A stretch of 64,000 bases of DNA from SW4 sp042466115 (GCF_042466115.1 NZ_JAXHBQ010000001.1:2666001-2730000), one strand, 5' to 3'. Shown: positions 16,867-26,197, counted from the stretch's first letter. Notes: generated from the sequence alone by a model not told the origin. A program made the numbers and translations.

Positions 16867-17265
16867 TTATTCCCACCATGGATCAATGCGTGCAATATCG
16901 GCGTCGGACCAGCCGAAATGATGGGCAAATTCGTGCACCGTGACATGGGCCACCAGCGCTTCGAGCGTTTCGCCCGCGCGATCGGCCAATTCATCCAAAA
17001 TCGGCATGCGGAACAGCCAGACCGTATCGGGGCCATCGGGAATATCATCATCGCGTTTCAGGGTCAGGGGCACGCCGGTATAAAGGCCGGTGATGTCCCA
17101 TTCGTCCTCGTCGTCTTCCAGCATTTCGGCAGGAATGAAATCCTCGACCCGGATCAGGACGGATTGCGCAGGCGTGCGAAATGCGGCGGGAAAACTGTCG
17201 ACCGTTTGTGCGGCGATCGCGAACAGGTCTTCGGGGCTGGGGAATGCTTTGCTCATCCCCCTCAT
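16867..17265 (-). CDS. Metallopeptidase family protein (zincin-like type I)
   Basis: A 132-residue protein with the zinc-binding motif HEFAH (HExxH) near residue 113, followed by HHFGWSDADI. This is the signature of the small single-domain zincins that are very common in alphaproteobacteria and have no defined substrate. The acidic stretch LEDDEDEWD lies mid-protein. Two starts are possible: ATG at 17265 or ATG at 17256. Neither has an ideally spaced Shine-Dalgarno. It is divergent from gltX, with 53 bases between them. Confidence 0.85.
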   Translation of the reverse strand: MRGMSKAFPSPEDLFAIAAQTVDSFPAAFRTPAQSVLIRVEDFIPAEMLEDDEDEWDITGLYTGVPLTLKRDDDIPDGPDTVWLFRMPILDELADRAGETLEALVAHVTVHEFAHHFGWSDADIARIDPWWE

Positions 17266-17318
17266 ATGGACAATTGCGCGCCACTATGAAAGAGCCTCGC
17301 GACATATAGGAGACCATC

Positions 17319-18638
17319 ATGACCACCACCCGTTTTGCCCCGTCGCCCACTGGTTATCTGCATATCGGCAACCTGCGTGCCGCGCTGTTCAACTATGCGA
17401 TTGCGCGCCAGCAAGGTGGCGAATTCATCCTGCGGATTGATGACACCGACGGTGAGCGCTCGAAAGAGGAATATGTCGACGGGATCAAGGCCGATCTGGA
17501 ATGGCTGGGCCTGACCTGGGACCGCATTGAGCGCCAGTCTGCGCGGATGGATCAATACGCGGCCGCCAAAGCCCGCCTGATCGAGATGGGGCGACTTTAT
17601 GAGTGTTTCGAGACCCCGACCGAGTTGGACCTCAAGCGCAAGAAGCAGCTGAACATGGGCAAGCCGCCGGTCTATGACCGCGCAGCGCTGGCGCTAGGCG
17701 AGGCCGAGAAGGACGCCCTGCGTGCGGATCGCGGATCGCACTGGCGTTTCAAGCTGGACCTTGAGCGGATCAACTGGACGGACGGCATTTTAGGCGATCT
17801 GTCGATTGATGCGGCCTCGGTTTCCGACCCTGTGTTGTTCAAGAATGACGGGCAGATTTTATATACGCTGGCGTCCGTTGTAGATGATACGGAATTTGGC
17901 ATCACCGATGTGGTGCGCGGATCGGATCATGTGACCAATACCGCGACGCAAATCCAGATGATCACCGCGCTGGGCGGCACTGTGCCCCGCTTTGCGCACC
18001 ATTCCTTACTGACGGGGCCGCAGGGCGAGGCTTTGTCCAAACGTCTGGGCACGCTGGCCTTGCGCGATTTGCGCGCCAAGGGTGTTGCGCCGATGGCGAT
18101 CCTGTCGCTGATGGCGCGGCTGGGCTCGTCTGATCCGGTAGAGTTGCGCGAAACCGTGGCCGAGGTGGTTGACGGGTTCGACATTGCCAAGTTCGGGTCC
18201 GCACCGACCAAGTTTGACGCGGATGATCTGGGACCGCTTAGCGCACGCTGGCTGGCCGCGCGCCCCTATGCGGACGTGGCGGATGATATTGCCGCGCTTG
18301 GCGTGCCTGCCGATCACGCCGAGGCGTTTTGGGCCGTGGTGCATGATAACATCGACACCGTCGATGATATGGCGCCGTGGTGGGACCTGTTCCAGAACGG
18401 CACGCCCGCCAAAGTGGCCGACGAGGACGCCGAATTTGTTGCGCAGGCGTTGGAATTGCTGGGTGAACCGCCCTACACTGCGACCACCTGGGCCGAGTGG
18501 ACAGGCGCGGTGAAAGATGCCACGGGCCGCAAGGGCAAGGGGCTGTTCATGCCGCTGCGCCGCGCGGTGACGGGCCGTGATCGCGGGCCGGAAATGGCCG
18601 AAGTGATGCCGCTGTTGCAGGTCAAACCACGGATCTGA
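17319..18638 (+). CDS. gltX: Glutamate--tRNA ligase (GltX paralogue)
   Basis: A 439-residue class I aminoacyl-tRNA synthetase. The nucleotide-binding HIGH motif appears as YLHIGNL (13-19) after the RFAPSPTG signature, and the KMSKS loop as ALSKRLG near residue 240. No zinc-binding cysteine set is seen in the acceptor-binding region (YECFETPTELDLKRKKQ). It is shorter than the usual 465-485 residues. Alphaproteobacteria often carry two GltX proteins, and this resembles the shorter one, so it may charge a subset of Glu/Gln tRNAs. AGGAG lies 6 bases before the ATG. The PLP decarboxylase gene follows after 12 bases. Confidence 0.92.
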   Translation: MTTTRFAPSPTGYLHIGNLRAALFNYAIARQQGGEFILRIDDTDGERSKEEYVDGIKADLEWLGLTWDRIERQSARMDQYAAAKARLIEMGRLYECFETPTELDLKRKKQLNMGKPPVYDRAALALGEAEKDALRADRGSHWRFKLDLERINWTDGILGDLSIDAASVSDPVLFKNDGQILYTLASVVDDTEFGITDVVRGSDHVTNTATQIQMITALGGTVPRFAHHSLLTGPQGEALSKRLGTLALRDLRAKGVAPMAILSLMARLGSSDPVELRETVAEVVDGFDIAKFGSAPTKFDADDLGPLSARWLAARPYADVADDIAALGVPADHAEAFWAVVHDNIDTVDDMAPWWDLFQNGTPAKVADEDAEFVAQALELLGEPPYTATTWAEWTGAVKDATGRKGKGLFMPLRRAVTGRDRGPEMAEVMPLLQVKPRI

Positions 18639-18650
18639 GGGGGGAACACG

Positions 18651-20108
18651 ATGGGCGCTGACAAGACACCGGAAACTGCCGCGCCCTCGCTTGATCCTGT
18701 TGATTGGGATGGTTTTCGCGCCCGTGCCCATGCGATGCTGGACGCCGCCGTGGACAAGATGCAGGGCGCGCGCGATGGCCGCGTCTGGACGCCTGTTCCT
18801 GATGCCATGAAAGCGGCACTGCGCGCCGATTTGCCACCCCGAGGGCGCGGTCCGGACGCCACTGATGCACAGATCACCGCCCTGCTGCCCCACGGCGTTG
18901 GCAACACGCATCCGCGCTTTTTCGGCTGGGTGCACGGGGCGGGGACGCCATCCAACATGATCGCTGATATTGCCGCCGCCGCGATGAATGCCAATCTTGG
19001 CGGGCGTGACCACGGGGCGATGTATATCGAAAAGCAGGTTGTGGACTGGGTGCGTGACATCTTTGGGTTTCCGCCCGATTCCAGCGGTTTGGTCGTGTCG
19101 GGCACGTCCATCGCGACGATTATCGCGCTGAAATCCGCGCGCGACCGTGCGCTGGGATTTGACGTGCGCAAGACGGGTGTGCAGGCGGGGCAGCTGGTTG
19201 GCTATACTTCGGATCAATCGCATTCCTGTGTGGCACGGGCGTTCGATATGTTGGGGCTGGGATCGGATGCCTTGCGCCGGATTCCGGTAAGCGATGCCTT
19301 TGAGATGGACCTGGATGCTCTGCGATCTGCGATTGCGGCGGACCGCGCGGCGGGGCTGCATCCGTTTGCCGTGGTTGGCACGGCGGGCGCGGTGAACGTG
19401 GGCGCGATTGACGATCTGGACGCCATTGCAGATATCGCTGCGGCTGAAAAGCTGTGGTTCCATATCGACGGGGCGTTTGGCGCGCTGGGTGTGCTGAGTG
19501 ACCGTTTGCGGGATCGTTTAAGCGGGATCAAACGGGCGGATTCGCTGGCGTTTGATTTCCACAAATGGGCGCATGTGAATTATGACGCCGGTTTCGTGTT
19601 GATCCGTGACGAAGACGCGCATCGGCGTGCCTTTTCCGACCGGCCCGATTACCTGTTGCCCGCGACCGAAGGGCTGGCGGCGGGCAATCCCTGGCCGGTG
19701 GATTATGGCCCCGAATTGTCACGCGGGTTTCGGGCGTTGAAAATCTGGGCGCACCTGAATGAACACGGCCCCGACAGGATTGGCGCGCTGATCACGCAGA
19801 ATTGCGATCAGGCGGCCCATCTGGGGCGGATAGTTGACGGCGATCCGGGGTTTGAGCGCCTTGCCCCGGTGGCGATGAATATCTGCTGTTTTCGCGCGGT
19901 GCCCGCGGGGCTGGACGCGGCCGAACTGGATGCCCTTAACGACCGGATTGTCGTAGCCTTGCAGGTCAGCGGGATCGCCGCGCCCTCAACCACGCGGCTG
20001 GCTGGAAAAACCGCGATCCGCGTCAGCATCACCAACCACCGCACTGCATTTGCCGACATGGACCTGCTGCTGGATGCGATCCGCGATCTGGTCGCCAAAG
20101 GCGTCTGA
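18651..20108 (+). CDS. Pyridoxal phosphate-dependent decarboxylase (aromatic-L-amino-acid type, group II)
   Basis: A 485-residue fold-type I PLP enzyme. The cofactor lysine lies in FDFHKWAHVNYD near residue 304, preceded by WFHIDGAFGALGVL (Asp contacts the PLP nitrogen) and VGTAGAVNVGAIDD. The N-terminal GVGNTHPRFFGWVHGAGTPS region is typical of the DDC/tyrosine decarboxylase group. It likely removes CO2 from an aromatic or related amino acid; the exact substrate is not determinable. GAGGGGGG lies before the ATG, and it is probably co-transcribed with gltX. Confidence 0.88.
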   Translation: MGADKTPETAAPSLDPVDWDGFRARAHAMLDAAVDKMQGARDGRVWTPVPDAMKAALRADLPPRGRGPDATDAQITALLPHGVGNTHPRFFGWVHGAGTPSNMIADIAAAAMNANLGGRDHGAMYIEKQVVDWVRDIFGFPPDSSGLVVSGTSIATIIALKSARDRALGFDVRKTGVQAGQLVGYTSDQSHSCVARAFDMLGLGSDALRRIPVSDAFEMDLDALRSAIAADRAAGLHPFAVVGTAGAVNVGAIDDLDAIADIAAAEKLWFHIDGAFGALGVLSDRLRDRLSGIKRADSLAFDFHKWAHVNYDAGFVLIRDEDAHRRAFSDRPDYLLPATEGLAAGNPWPVDYGPELSRGFRALKIWAHLNEHGPDRIGALITQNCDQAAHLGRIVDGDPGFERLAPVAMNICCFRAVPAGLDAAELDALNDRIVVALQVSGIAAPSTTRLAGKTAIRVSITNHRTAFADMDLLLDAIRDLVAKGV

Positions 20109-20139
20109 CGCGCCCAAGCTATCGCGCCGGACGCGGTTG

Positions 20140-20703
20140 TCAGCGGTGCTGCATGCGCACCGGCAGCTGTTCAAGGGTCCGGTCAACGATGCGGATTTCC
20201 TGCGCGCTTAGGGTCTGTGCACGGGGATAGATCGGCGCGGTGCGGTCGTTGAGGATTGGCCCCCAGTCATGGGTTGTGGCGATAAAATCATCGACGCCAT
20301 CCTGCCCGTAAAGCTGCAGGAATCCCTGAATGACCACATCCAGATAGGACAGCAGGATCGGGTGGCCGACGGATGGATGCTGGGTCAGTTCGGGGCGCGC
20401 CTCGTAGACGGCGGTGGCGATTGGTGTGCTGATATGCGTGACCTGATGGGTCACGTCGCGGCGCGTATAAGCGTGTTCGCGTGCATCCAGCGCGGCCCAA
20501 TCGCCGCCCGGAAGGTGGGCGATGACACCGGAAATGCTGCTGTTCGGGTCGGGTTCGACGGACAGAAAGGCAACCTGGCGTTGCGTTGAATGCCGCCAGA
20601 TGCGCCGCCAGCCGGTTAGCCGTGCAGCGCGCGGTGCGGCAAAATCATGCGTCGCCAGATTGACGAGCGAGCCATAGCCGAAGACTGCTGGATCATCCGT
20701 CAT
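20140..20703 (-). CDS. Gamma-glutamylcyclotransferase family protein
   Basis: A 187-residue protein with the GGCT/AIG2-like fold. The signature FGYGSL is at residues 8-13, and an acidic general base is expected in the YTRRDVTH to IATAVYE region. Family members cleave gamma-glutamyl amides or glutathione, but many bacterial ones are unassigned. The start at 20703 overlaps the stop of the ABC permease by 4 bases (ATGA), so translation is coupled. Longer upstream readings lie inside the permease gene and were discarded. Confidence 0.82.
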   Translation of the reverse strand: MTDDPAVFGYGSLVNLATHDFAAPRAARLTGWRRIWRHSTQRQVAFLSVEPDPNSSISGVIAHLPGGDWAALDAREHAYTRRDVTHQVTHISTPIATAVYEARPELTQHPSVGHPILLSYLDVVIQGFLQLYGQDGVDDFIATTHDWGPILNDRTAPIYPRAQTLSAQEIRIVDRTLEQLPVRMQHR

Positions 20704-23210
20704 TCGCGCGCGCGCAGCACACGCGCAGGGCGCGCCGCAAGGGGTCGCCAAGCAAAGGCAAGGTTGGCGGCCAGCACGGCGATGACCCCGCCGATGATGA
20801 TCGCCCCTGCCGAAGCCCAGATCACGGAGTAATCCGTTTCCATGATGAAAGTGCTGACGGCCCAACCGCCAGCAATGCCGGCGGCCAGCGCAACGCAACC
20901 TGCCGCCGCGCCAAGGATCAGCGCGCGCAGGGCAAAGCTGCGCAGGATCAGCCCGCGCGTGGCCCCAAGGGTGCGCAGGATCGCGGCCTCTTGGGTGCGC
21001 GCACGCTCGCCTGCCGCTGCCGCGCCGATCAACACAAGAAAGCCGGTGATCAAGGTGGCCAAAGCGCCGTAACGGGTGGCGGTGGCGATGCCGCCCAGCA
21101 ACTGGACGACCTGATCAATCGCGTCGCGGATGCGGATCGCGGTGATGTTGGGATAGGCGTTGCCAAACTCGCGCAGGATCGCCGCTTCGGCGGTTTCTTC
21201 GGCATAGACGGTGGAAATCCAGCTGTGCGGCGCGCCTGCCAATGCGGCGGGATTCATCGACATAACGAAACCGATACCGGCGGTGCCGAAATCAACCTCG
21301 CGGAAACTGGTGATCGTCGCGGTGATGTCGCGGCCAAGGATATTGACGGTAATCGTGTCGCCCAGCGACAGGCCCATTTCGGCAGCTTCCTCGGCGGAAA
21401 AGGACACAAGCGGTGGGCCGCTGTAATCAGCCGCCCACCATTCACCGGCGGTGATGGTTGTGCCGGTCCTGGCTTCGGCTGCATATGTCACGCCGCGGTC
21501 GCCCTGGGTCACCCAGTGATCGGTAAATTCGCGCGCCGGGGCGCCGTTGATCCGGGTGATCACGCCGCGCAACATTGGTGCGCTGTCGACGCGGCTGACT
21601 TGTGGGTCATCAGCAAGGCGGGCGCGGAACCCGTCGATCTGGCCGGGCTGGATGTCGACAAAGAAATACGAGGGCGCGACTTCGGGCAGTTCATTACTGA
21701 TGGAATTGCGCAGGGTGCCGTCGATCTGGCCGACGGCGGCCAGCACCGCAAGACCAAGGCCAAGCGAGAGGACCACCGAAGTTGCTTCGCCCCGCTGCCC
21801 GCCGATGGCCGCCAGTGCCATGCGGGTCGCGGGAAAGCCGCGTGCGGCACGGCGCGTAGCGCGGGCGACCAGTTGCACGATAACTGCACTGACGGCCAGA
21901 AGGGCCAGCGCAAAGACGATCCCGCCTGCGGTCCAGAGGGTGAGGAAAGCCGTGCCGGACAGAGTGATGGCCGCGGCCAAAAGGGCAGCGATCAGGAACA
22001 GCGTGGCGATAACATAGCGTGCGGCGGGCAGGGCACGCCCGCCGGAAAACGCATCGCGGAACAGGGCGGCGGCGCGGGTTTCTTCGGCCCGCGCAAGGGG
22101 CCAGAGGGTAAAGATCAGGGCCGAAAGGACGCCGTAGAGAGCGGCTTCAAGAAGCGGTGCAGGGTAGATGGTGAAGGCGGCGGGGAAGGGCAGGCTTGCC
22201 TCGATCAGGGGCGCAAGCAGCAGCGGGACGCCGCCACCAAGGATCACGCCCAAGGTGACTCCAAGCAGGGTCAGCGCCCCGATTTGCAGGAAATAGGTCT
22301 GGAAAATCGTCGTGCGGGTCGCGCCGAGGGTCTTGAGAATCGCGATCACCTCGGATTTGCCGGACAGATAGGCGCGCACGGCGGCTGACACGCCCACACC
22401 GCCCACGGCAAGGCCCGACAAGCCGATCAGCACCAGAAATGCGCCGATCCGGTCGACGAAACGCGCAACACCGGGCGCGCCCGCGCGGGCGTCGCGCCAG
22501 CGTAGGCCGCTGTCGCGAAAACGGTCCTCGGCCTCGGTTTCAAGCGCAGCAAGGTCTGCATCGGCTGGTAGGGTCATGCGATATTGTGTGTCAAACAGCG
22601 TGCCCTCGGTGATGAGGCCGGAATTTGCCAGATCAACGGTGCGCACGATGGTGCGCGGCCCAAGGCCGAAACCCGCCGCGCCATTGTCGGGATAGCGGGT
22701 CAGGATTGCGCGCAGGGTGAAATCCTGGGTGCCAAGGCGGATGGTGTCGCCGACTTGCAGCGCAAGGCGATCGGCCAGCAGCCGTTCGATGACGGCACCA
22801 TGATCGGCGAGCGCTTGCGATAAGGGAATGGGCGGATCAAGGGTGACAGCGCCGACCAGAGGATAGGCGTCATCCACCGCTTTGATCTGGGTCAGCCCCC
22901 GTTCAACGGGATCACGATCCACGACCAGCATCGAGCGGAAATCGACGGTTTCAGACACTTGTGTGGCGATGGTGTTCAGCCATTCCAGTTCGTCGTCGCG
23001 GGCAAACCGATAGGTAAACTGCGCTTCGGCGTCACCACCCAAAAGGGCAGCACCTTCGCGTTCCAACCCGGCCTCGATGGCGGCACGCACGGTGCCGACG
23101 GCCGCAATGGCCGCCACGCCAAGGGCAAGGCAGGCCAGAAAGATGCGAAAACCGCGCAATCCCCCGCGCAATTCACGGCGCGCAAAGCGGGAGGCGAGCG
23201 CGAGGCTCAT
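20700..23210 (-). CDS. ABC transporter permease, FtsX/YbbP family
   Basis: An 836-residue permease with the layout of YbbP-type proteins: an N-terminal membrane helix (GFRIFLACLALGVAAIAAVG at about 20-39), a large periplasmic MacB-like domain, two blocks of membrane helices around 260-480, a second periplasmic domain, and three C-terminal helices (about 720-820). With the ATPase directly upstream (4-base ATGA overlap) it forms a MacB-superfamily transporter. The pair sits divergently beside a TesA-like arylesterase, as ybbA-ybbP sits beside tesA in many proteobacteria. The substrate is unknown; lipid or envelope homeostasis is a guess from that context. Confidence 0.9.
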   Translation of the reverse strand: MSLALASRFARRELRGGLRGFRIFLACLALGVAAIAAVGTVRAAIEAGLEREGAALLGGDAEAQFTYRFARDDELEWLNTIATQVSETVDFRSMLVVDRDPVERGLTQIKAVDDAYPLVGAVTLDPPIPLSQALADHGAVIERLLADRLALQVGDTIRLGTQDFTLRAILTRYPDNGAAGFGLGPRTIVRTVDLANSGLITEGTLFDTQYRMTLPADADLAALETEAEDRFRDSGLRWRDARAGAPGVARFVDRIGAFLVLIGLSGLAVGGVGVSAAVRAYLSGKSEVIAILKTLGATRTTIFQTYFLQIGALTLLGVTLGVILGGGVPLLLAPLIEASLPFPAAFTIYPAPLLEAALYGVLSALIFTLWPLARAEETRAAALFRDAFSGGRALPAARYVIATLFLIAALLAAAITLSGTAFLTLWTAGGIVFALALLAVSAVIVQLVARATRRAARGFPATRMALAAIGGQRGEATSVVLSLGLGLAVLAAVGQIDGTLRNSISNELPEVAPSYFFVDIQPGQIDGFRARLADDPQVSRVDSAPMLRGVITRINGAPAREFTDHWVTQGDRGVTYAAEARTGTTITAGEWWAADYSGPPLVSFSAEEAAEMGLSLGDTITVNILGRDITATITSFREVDFGTAGIGFVMSMNPAALAGAPHSWISTVYAEETAEAAILREFGNAYPNITAIRIRDAIDQVVQLLGGIATATRYGALATLITGFLVLIGAAAAGERARTQEAAILRTLGATRGLILRSFALRALILGAAAGCVALAAGIAGGWAVSTFIMETDYSVIWASAGAIIIGGVIAVLAANLAFAWRPLAARPARVLRARE

Positions 23211-23875
23211 GCAATGCGCCCGTCGCGCAGAGAAATCACGCGGTCACAGCGCGCGGCAAGATTGGGCGCATGGGTCACAAGGATCAGGGTTGCGCCGTGC
23301 CGGTCGCGCAGATCAAACAGCAGGTCGATGATCGCGGCCCCGTTGGTTTCATCCAGATTGCCGGTGGGTTCATCGGCCAGCAGCAGTTTCGGGCGGGGCG
23401 CGGCGGCGCGCGCCAGCGCCACGCGCTGTTGTTCGCCGCCTGACAATTGGTTGGGATAGTGGCCCGTGCGCCCGCCAAGACCGACTGCCAGCAGTTCAGC
23501 CTCGGCCCGCGCGAACGCATCGCGGTGGCCGGCCAGTTCCAGCGGGGTTGCGACATTTTCCAGCGCGGTCATTGTGGGAATAAGGTGGAAGGATTGGAAC
23601 ACCACCCCCATATTATCCCGACGCAGGCGCGCAAGGTCGTCTTCGCCCATGTGGGTCATATCGCGGCCCATCGCCTGAACCGAACCGCCGGTGGCCTGTT
23701 CCAGACCGCCCATGATCATGAGGAGTGACGATTTGCCAGACCCGCTTGGCCCGACCAGCCCCAAGGTTTCCCCCGCCTGCACGTCCAGCGAAATGCCGTG
23801 CAAGATGTCGACCATCCCCGCATTGCCGCGCAGGGACAGGGACACATCGGTCAGCGACAGGATCGGATCGGACAT
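23207..23875 (-). CDS. ABC transporter ATP-binding protein, YbbA/LolD family
   Basis: A 222-residue ATPase. Walker A is GPSGSGKSS near residue 42, the signature is LSGGEQQRVALARA, and Walker B is LLLADEPTGNLDE followed by the switch His in LILVTHAPNL. The ATG at 23875 (MSDPILSL) is preferred over a TTG two codons upstream. It is the first gene of a three-gene unit (ATPase, permease, gamma-glutamylcyclotransferase) with ATGA overlaps at both joints. Confidence 0.92.
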   Translation of the reverse strand: MSDPILSLTDVSLSLRGNAGMVDILHGISLDVQAGETLGLVGPSGSGKSSLLMIMGGLEQATGGSVQAMGRDMTHMGEDDLARLRRDNMGVVFQSFHLIPTMTALENVATPLELAGHRDAFARAEAELLAVGLGGRTGHYPNQLSGGEQQRVALARAAAPRPKLLLADEPTGNLDETNGAAIIDLLFDLRDRHGATLILVTHAPNLAARCDRVISLRDGRIA

Positions 23876-23927
23876 CAGCAAGGGCTTTCAATGGCTTCGC
23901 ACCTTTGGATATGGGGCAGTGCGGGGG

Positions 23928-24566
23928 ATGCGCAACCTTGGAATTGCTGCGATTTTTACATGTGGCGCTGTGGCGCAGGCTGAACCGGTGACGATCGCCG
24001 CCCTGGGCGACAGCCTGACGGCGGGATACGGGCTTGAGGCTGATGACGGTTTGGTGCCGCAACTTGAGGCATGGCTGAACGACAATGGTGCCGATGTTGT
24101 GCTGATCAACGCGGGCGTGTCGGGGGATACAACGGCGGGCGGGCTATCGCGCGTTGGCTGGACGCTGACGCCGGACGTGGACGGGATGATCGTGACACTG
24201 GGCGGCAACGATTTTTTGCGCGGGATTGATCCGGCGGTGAGCCGCGAAAACCTGCGCGGGATATTGCAGGCGGCAAAGAACGCGGATGTTGACGTTTTGT
24301 TGATCGGGATTGAAGCGTCCAACAACTATGGCCCCGACTACAAGGCAGCATTTGACAGTATGTATCCTGACCTTGCGGCGGAATTCGGTGTGCAACTGGT
24401 GCCACGCTTTTTTCAGGGCGTGCTGGATGCGGCAGGTGTGCAGGACAACGTGCGTAACTACATGCAGCGCGATCGCATCCATCCCAACCCGGCGGGGGTC
24501 AAGGTGATTGTCGAAACCCTAGGCCCCGAGGTGCTGGCGTTTGTCACGCGTGTTTCCGCGCAATGA
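23928..24566 (+). CDS. tesA: Arylesterase / SGNH-type lipase (TesA family)
   Basis: A 212-residue secreted hydrolase. A signal peptide (about residues 1-17, IAAIFTCGAVAQA) is followed by the block I motif ALGDSLTAGYG with the nucleophile Ser, block III GGNDFLRG, and the catalytic DRIHPN near the C-terminus. TesA-type enzymes hydrolyse acyl-CoA thioesters, aryl esters and lysophospholipids in the periplasm. The ATG at 23928 gives a good signal peptide; a GTG three codons upstream is possible. It is divergent from the YbbA/YbbP-type ABC genes, a classic arrangement. Confidence 0.9.
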   Translation: MRNLGIAAIFTCGAVAQAEPVTIAALGDSLTAGYGLEADDGLVPQLEAWLNDNGADVVLINAGVSGDTTAGGLSRVGWTLTPDVDGMIVTLGGNDFLRGIDPAVSRENLRGILQAAKNADVDVLLIGIEASNNYGPDYKAAFDSMYPDLAAEFGVQLVPRFFQGVLDAAGVQDNVRNYMQRDRIHPNPAGVKVIVETLGPEVLAFVTRVSAQ

Positions 24567-24629
24567 CGTGGACGTGGCGTGCAGCCCTGTTAAGCTGGGC
24601 GTCCAACGTATCATTTTAAGGAGAGTTCC

Positions 24630-24833
24630 ATGTCTGTCGCAAAGGTAATCGAAATCATCGCCTCCTCCGGCAAGTCGTTTGACGATGCTGTCGAGGAAGG
24701 CATCAAAGAGGCCTGCAAGACGCTGAACAACGTGACCGGTGCCTGGGTCGCTGACCAGAAGGTCACGGTCAAGGATGGCAAGGTTGATGAATACCGCGTT
24801 GTTCTGCGCGTGACATTCGTTCTGAAAGACTAG
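24630..24833 (+). CDS. Dodecin family protein
   Basis: A 67-residue protein that matches dodecins along its whole length (MSVAKVIEIIASSGKSFDDA, later VTGAWVADQKVTVKDGK). Dodecins form hollow dodecamers that bind flavins (FMN, riboflavin) or CoA and store or quench free flavin. AAGGAG lies 7 bases before the ATG. It is a single-gene unit closed by a strong hairpin at 24841. Confidence 0.93.
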   Translation: MSVAKVIEIIASSGKSFDDAVEEGIKEACKTLNNVTGAWVADQKVTVKDGKVDEYRVVLRVTFVLKD

Positions 24834-24840
24834 GGCACGG

Positions 24841-24870
24841 ACGCGCCGCGCCTAACGCATCGCGGCGCGT
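24841..24870. terminator. Bidirectional terminator between dodecin and DUF4329 genes
   Basis: Perfect 10-bp inverted repeat ACGCGCCGCG / CGCGGCGCGT with a 10-base loop, followed by TTCT on the plus strand. The stop codon of the convergent DUF4329 gene lies in the loop. Confidence 0.75.
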
Positions 24871-25394
24871 TTCTGCAAGCCGCGATAGGAATAGCTGGTG
24901 CGCACGGATCCATCCGCGGCGGCCAGAAATTCTGGGTCTTGGGGCAGGCAACCGATCCCGCAGATCTGGCTGACTGTCATCGTGTCGGTATCCACATACC
25001 ACAGACGCCCACCGGGTGTGGCCACATAGCCGTCGATCCCTGCCGCTTCATCGGATTCAATATCTGTCACCGACGGCACCTCGGAATCATATTCGGGGCT
25101 GTAGGTGCTGTGGGTGTGAAATGACGCAACCACTGTCAGTTTGATTGGCCAGTTGGGCAGTTGGCAGGTTGCCTCGTCGCCTTCCATAATCCGTGTGGCG
25201 CGCAACTCGCCCAGACGGTTGTAGCCGATAAAGCCGCACAGCTCGCGGTTTTCGGTGATGGAACGGGGCTGAATCTGGGCAAAAATATCCATGATAAAGG
25301 CCAGCTCTTCGCCGTCACCGGTGGATTCGGCGGTGTTGTCTTGGGCGAATGCAGGGGCCGCGAGAAGCGCGAGTGGCAGCAGAAATCTGAACAT
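24852..25394 (-). CDS. DUF4329 domain-containing secreted protein
   Basis: A 180-residue protein with a signal peptide (FRFLLPLALLAAPAFAQ) and the DUF4329 pattern: RELCGFIGYN, ASFHTHSTYSPEYDSEVPS, and GYVATPGGRLWYVD. The HTHS and acidic residues recall the JAB1/MPN-like peptidase fold, and related domains act as toxins or peptidases in some bacteria, but this one stands alone with no immunity-like partner visible. Several cysteines suggest a disulfide-bonded periplasmic protein. The ATG at 25394 was chosen; a TTG lies two codons earlier. Confidence 0.8.
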   Translation of the reverse strand: MFRFLLPLALLAAPAFAQDNTAESTGDGEELAFIMDIFAQIQPRSITENRELCGFIGYNRLGELRATRIMEGDEATCQLPNWPIKLTVVASFHTHSTYSPEYDSEVPSVTDIESDEAAGIDGYVATPGGRLWYVDTDTMTVSQICGIGCLPQDPEFLAAADGSVRTSYSYRGLQKRAAMR

Positions 25395-25494
25395 GCGCAA
25401 GTATTCCCGCGGTTATGGCCAAAGGCAATGGTCCCTTGCCAAAAGGGCACGCACGACATATTTGATTTTTGGAATATATTTTAGGAGGCCAATC

Positions 25495-25923
25495 ATGGCT
25501 GGCAAGAAAATCACCTGTCTGTCTTGCGGGCAAACCAACGCCGTGCCGTTTGACAAACTGGCAGCGGGGCCGAAATGCGGGAAATGCAAGGCGGCGCTGA
25601 TGCCCGATGCGCCGGTGGATGTGGATCTGGCGACCCTGGTCAAGGCGGCGCAGACCGACGATGTGCCGCTGGTCGTGGATTTCTGGGCGCCGTGGTGCGG
25701 CCCTTGCAAGATGATGGGACCGGAATTTGCCAAGGCTGCTGGCGCGCTGAAAGGTCAGGCGCGACTGATCAAGGTTGATACGCAGAAACACCAGTCCGCA
25801 GGCCAGCGCTATGGCATTCGCGGCATCCCGACGATGGTGGCGTTTAAGGGCGGGCGCGAGGTCAAGCGCCAGTCAGGGGCTGTCAGTGCGGGCGCAATCA
25901 CCGATTGGGCCAAAGGGCTTTGA
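25495..25923 (+). CDS. trxC: Thioredoxin 2 (TrxC-type)
   Basis: A 142-residue cytosolic thioredoxin with an N-terminal zinc-binding domain (CLSCGQ at 8-13 and CGKC at about 29-32) and the active-site WAPWCGPCK near residue 65. The cis-Pro loop is GIRGIPTMVAF. TrxC-type proteins reduce disulfides and respond to oxidative stress, with zinc release as a redox signal. AGGAGG lies 6 bases before the ATG. A strong bidirectional terminator follows. Confidence 0.95.
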   Translation: MAGKKITCLSCGQTNAVPFDKLAAGPKCGKCKAALMPDAPVDVDLATLVKAAQTDDVPLVVDFWAPWCGPCKMMGPEFAKAAGALKGQARLIKVDTQKHQSAGQRYGIRGIPTMVAFKGGREVKRQSGAVSAGAITDWAKGL

Positions 25924-25928
25924 ATGCA

Positions 25929-25957
25929 AAAAGGGGCAGCGCGATGCTGCCCCTTTT
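25929..25957. terminator. Bidirectional terminator between trxC and cold shock gene
   Basis: Perfect 12-bp inverted repeat AAAAGGGGCAGC / GCTGCCCCTTTT with a 5-base loop, giving a U-run on either strand. It lies 5 bases past the trxC stop and 33 bases past the convergent cold shock gene. Confidence 0.9.
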
Positions 25958-25990
25958 CGTATCTTAGCGATCCCCGAGGGGGCGCGTGAT

Positions 25991-26197
25991 TTAGGCCAGA
26001 GCCAGGTTCACGGCGCTTTCGCGGCCATCGCGGCCAGCTTCGATGTCGAAAGTAACTTTCGCGCCATCAGCCAGACCGGTCATGCCGGAACGCTCGACTG
26101 CGGAGATGTGGACGAATACGTCCTTGGATCCGCCTTCGGGCTCGATAAAGCCGAAACCTTTGGTAGAGTTGAACCATTTCACGGTGCCATTAGCCAT
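25991..26197 (-). CDS. cspA: Cold shock protein, CspA family
   Basis: A 68-residue single cold-shock domain. The RNA-binding motifs RNP1 (KGFGFIEPEGG) and RNP2 (DVFVHISAVE) are intact, after MANGTVKWFNSTKG. It acts as an RNA chaperone that melts mRNA structure. AAGGA lies 8 bases before the ATG, and the long upstream gap (26198-26451) can hold a 5' leader. Which paralogue it is cannot be told from the sequence. Confidence 0.97.
   Translation of the reverse strand: MANGTVKWFNSTKGFGFIEPEGGSKDVFVHISAVERSGMTGLADGAKVTFDIEAGRDGRESAVNLALA

Noticed and set aside
20991..22388. 465-codon frame antisense to the FtsX-type permease
   Set aside because: Rich in Gly, Gln and Arg with no recognisable domain; shadow of the real gene.
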